64,000 bases of DNA, taken from NCBI GenBank assembly GCA_028693235.1, contig JAQUVW010000002.1:186001-250000 (forward strand), given 5' to 3'. Positions 62,786-64,000 of the stretch are shown one piece after another. The notes below the pieces were generated by a model that had not been told where the DNA came from, did not search any database, and saw nothing but the letters and a program-made list of their open reading frames with translations. Each line of letters opens with the position of its first letter. Positions within the stretch are counted from its first letter, which is position 1. This DNA comes from Candidatus Gastranaerophilales bacterium (GTDB lineage Bacteria > Cyanobacteriota > Vampirovibrionia > Gastranaerophilales > Gastranaerophilaceae). The position numbers and the translations under genes were made by a program.

Positions 62786-64000
62786 TTACATCATTCCGGG
62801 CATGCCGCCCATAGCACCCATATCAGGCATTGCAGGAGCTGATTTCTTTTCAGGAAGTTCAACAACTGCAGCTTCAGTAGTCAATAGCATAGAAGCTACA
62901 GATACTGCATTTTGAAGGGCACTTCTAGTTACTTTTGCAGGGTCGACGATGCCGTGTTCAAGCATGTCAACGTATTTGTCGTTCATTGCGTCATAACCTT
63001 CGTTACCTTTGAGTTTTTTAACTTCTTCAACGATAACTTCGCCTTTAACGCCGCTGTTATTAGCGATTAAATATAACGGAATATCAAGTGATTCCATAAG
63101 AATTTTAACGCCGATTCTTTCATCATCAGGTAATTCTTTACAAGTAGGGCAATTTTCTTGTTTTTCTTGCATAGCTTGAAGAACTCTGATTAAAGCAACG
63201 CCGCCACCTGGGACGATACCTTCTTCTTTTGCAGCTCTTGTTGCGTTTAGAGCATCTTCAATTCTCAATTTTCTTTCTTTAAGCTCAACTTCAGAAGCTG
63301 CACCTACTTCGATAACGGCAACGCCACCTGATAGTTTAGCCAATCTTTCTTGAAGTTTTTCTTTGTCGTATTCGCTGTCAGAAGATTCAATTTGTTTTTT
63401 GATTAATTTTACTCTTTCAGCTACAGCAGTTTTATTTTCGTCACCGACAACAATAGTTGTGTCATCTTTGGTAACAGTAACGCGTTTAGCTTGACCAAGC
63501 ATTTGGACAGTTACGTTTTCAAGTTTAATGCCAAGTTCTTCAGTAAACATTTGACCGCCTGTTAGAATAGCGATATCTTCAAGCATAGCTTTTCTTCTGT
63601 CACCGAATCCGGGAGCTTTCACAGCAACAGCTCTTAAAACTTTTCTCATAGTATTTACAACTAATGTAGCAAGAGCTTCGCCTTCAACATCTTCAGCGAT
63701 TATTAAAAGTGAACGACCGTCACGAGCTACTTGTTCAAGAACAGGTACTAAATCAGCGATTAGGTTGATTTTTTTGTTTACGCAAAGTACATAAGCATCT
63801 TCTAAAACAGCTTCCATTCTTTCAGGATCAGTTACGAAATATGGAGAAATGTAGCCTTTGTCGAATTGCATACCTTCAACAACTTTTAGAGTTGTGCCTG
63901 TAGATTTCGATTCTTCAACAGTGATAACGCCGTCGTGACCGACTTTGTCCATAGCATCTGCGATTAGTCCGCCAATTTGTTTGTCGTTGCCTGCAGAAAT
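62786..64000 (-). CDS. groL: Chaperonin GroEL, N-terminus cut by window edge
   Basis: GroEL is the 60-kDa chaperonin that folds proteins with GroES. The visible frame covers 404 residues and is open to the right edge; the first visible residues are [17 protein letters not shown]. Typical blocks are [12 protein letters not shown], the apical [32 protein letters not shown] and the equatorial [14 protein letters not shown], ending in the Met/Gly-rich tail GGMPGMM. The missing ~140 residues are the N-terminal equatorial part. An internal ATG at 63952 is not the start. The groES gene would be expected upstream, outside the window. Confidence 0.98.
   Translation of the reverse strand: MSAGNDKQIGGLIADAMDKVGHDGVITVEESKSTGTTLKVVEGMQFDKGYISPYFVTDPERMEAVLEDAYVLCVNKKINLIADLVPVLEQVARDGRSLLIIAEDVEGEALATLVVNTMRKVLRAVAVKAPGFGDRRKAMLEDIAILTGGQMFTEELGIKLENVTVQMLGQAKRVTVTKDDTTIVVGDENKTAVAERVKLIKKQIESSDSEYDKEKLQERLAKLSGGVAVIEVGAASEVELKERKLRIEDALNATRAAKEEGIVPGGGVALIRVLQAMQEKQENCPTCKELPDDERIGVKILMESLDIPLYLIANNSGVKGEVIVEEVKKLKGNEGYDAMNDKYVDMLEHGIVDPAKVTRSALQNAVSVASMLLTTEAAVVELPEKKSAPAMPDMGAMGGMPGMM

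Noticed and set aside
62786-63952. groL read as a short complete gene from the internal ATG at 63952
   Set aside because: The frame continues open to the window edge with GroEL sequence, so it is truncated by the window and not by a mutation.

Overview
This is a gene-dense, AT-rich bacterial chromosome segment with about 58 protein-coding genes on both strands. No rRNA, tRNA, CRISPR array or insertion sequence was found. My best guess at the source is an uncultured gut member of the Gastranaerophilales (Vampirovibrionia, or 'Melainabacteria', in the cyanobacterial phylum). Three things support this: the very low GC content; a mix of housekeeping genes (RimO, PilT, ScpAB-SMC, MurT, QueD, UppP, RadA); and several lineage-restricted proteins with a short FKG/FGA-like motif near the N-terminus. 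The assignment is an inference from gene content and style, with no database search behind it.

Layout. 1-6.7 kb: radA (cut by the window edge), two unknown genes, an overlapping leuA-like/bioA pair and purB. 6.9-12 kb: malQ, queD, uppP and punA on the plus strand, facing a coaD/coiled-coil pair. 12.1-20.6 kb: murT, a GAF-GGDEF diguanylate cyclase, ribD, mutS and small unknown genes. 20.7-27 kb: three tandem paralogous multi-spanning membrane proteins, probably GT-C glycosyltransferases, followed by rimO. 27-33.5 kb: a membrane-anchored matrixin-like metalloprotease with TPR repeats, then the smc-scpA-scpB condensin operon. 33.8-36.3 kb: pilT, recO, deoC. 36.3-42.7 kb: a lineage-specific cluster of a small membrane protein, a GH13 enzyme and two related large membrane proteins. 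42.8-47.2 kb: yjbQ, a zinc-ribbon protein, a 46-residue membrane peptide, a protein with 11-residue repeats, an NSS transporter and a 425-residue unknown. 47.3-59 kb: hom-thrC, clpB, a hybrid histidine kinase, an orphan sugar permease and a four-gene coupled operon (response regulator, histidine kinase, tadA, TIGR02757). 59-62.8 kb: accessory DNA with an XRE repressor facing a phage-like tail fibre and its small partner, then a MerR-type/RelE-type toxin-antitoxin pair. 62.8 kb to the end: groL, cut by the window edge.

How the genes work together. Three operons are clear functional units: smc-scpA-scpB (chromosome condensation), hom-thrC (threonine synthesis) and the two-component operon that also carries tadA. 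MalQ and the GH13 enzyme both point to alpha-glucan metabolism, though they lie 28 kb apart. Genes are packed tightly: many start codons overlap the previous stop, and two convergent pairs share a TTAA stop overlap.

The least explained parts, and the likeliest places for new biology, are four. First is the 36.3-42.7 kb cluster, where the GH13 enzyme and its neighbour share a short N-terminal 'YLN' motif. Second is the repeat protein and membrane peptide at 43.8-44.2 kb. Third is the set of FKG/FGA-tagged proteins. Fourth is the 59.8-62.8 kb island, where an orphan tail fibre sits behind a repressor switch with a palindrome spanning two divergent promoters.
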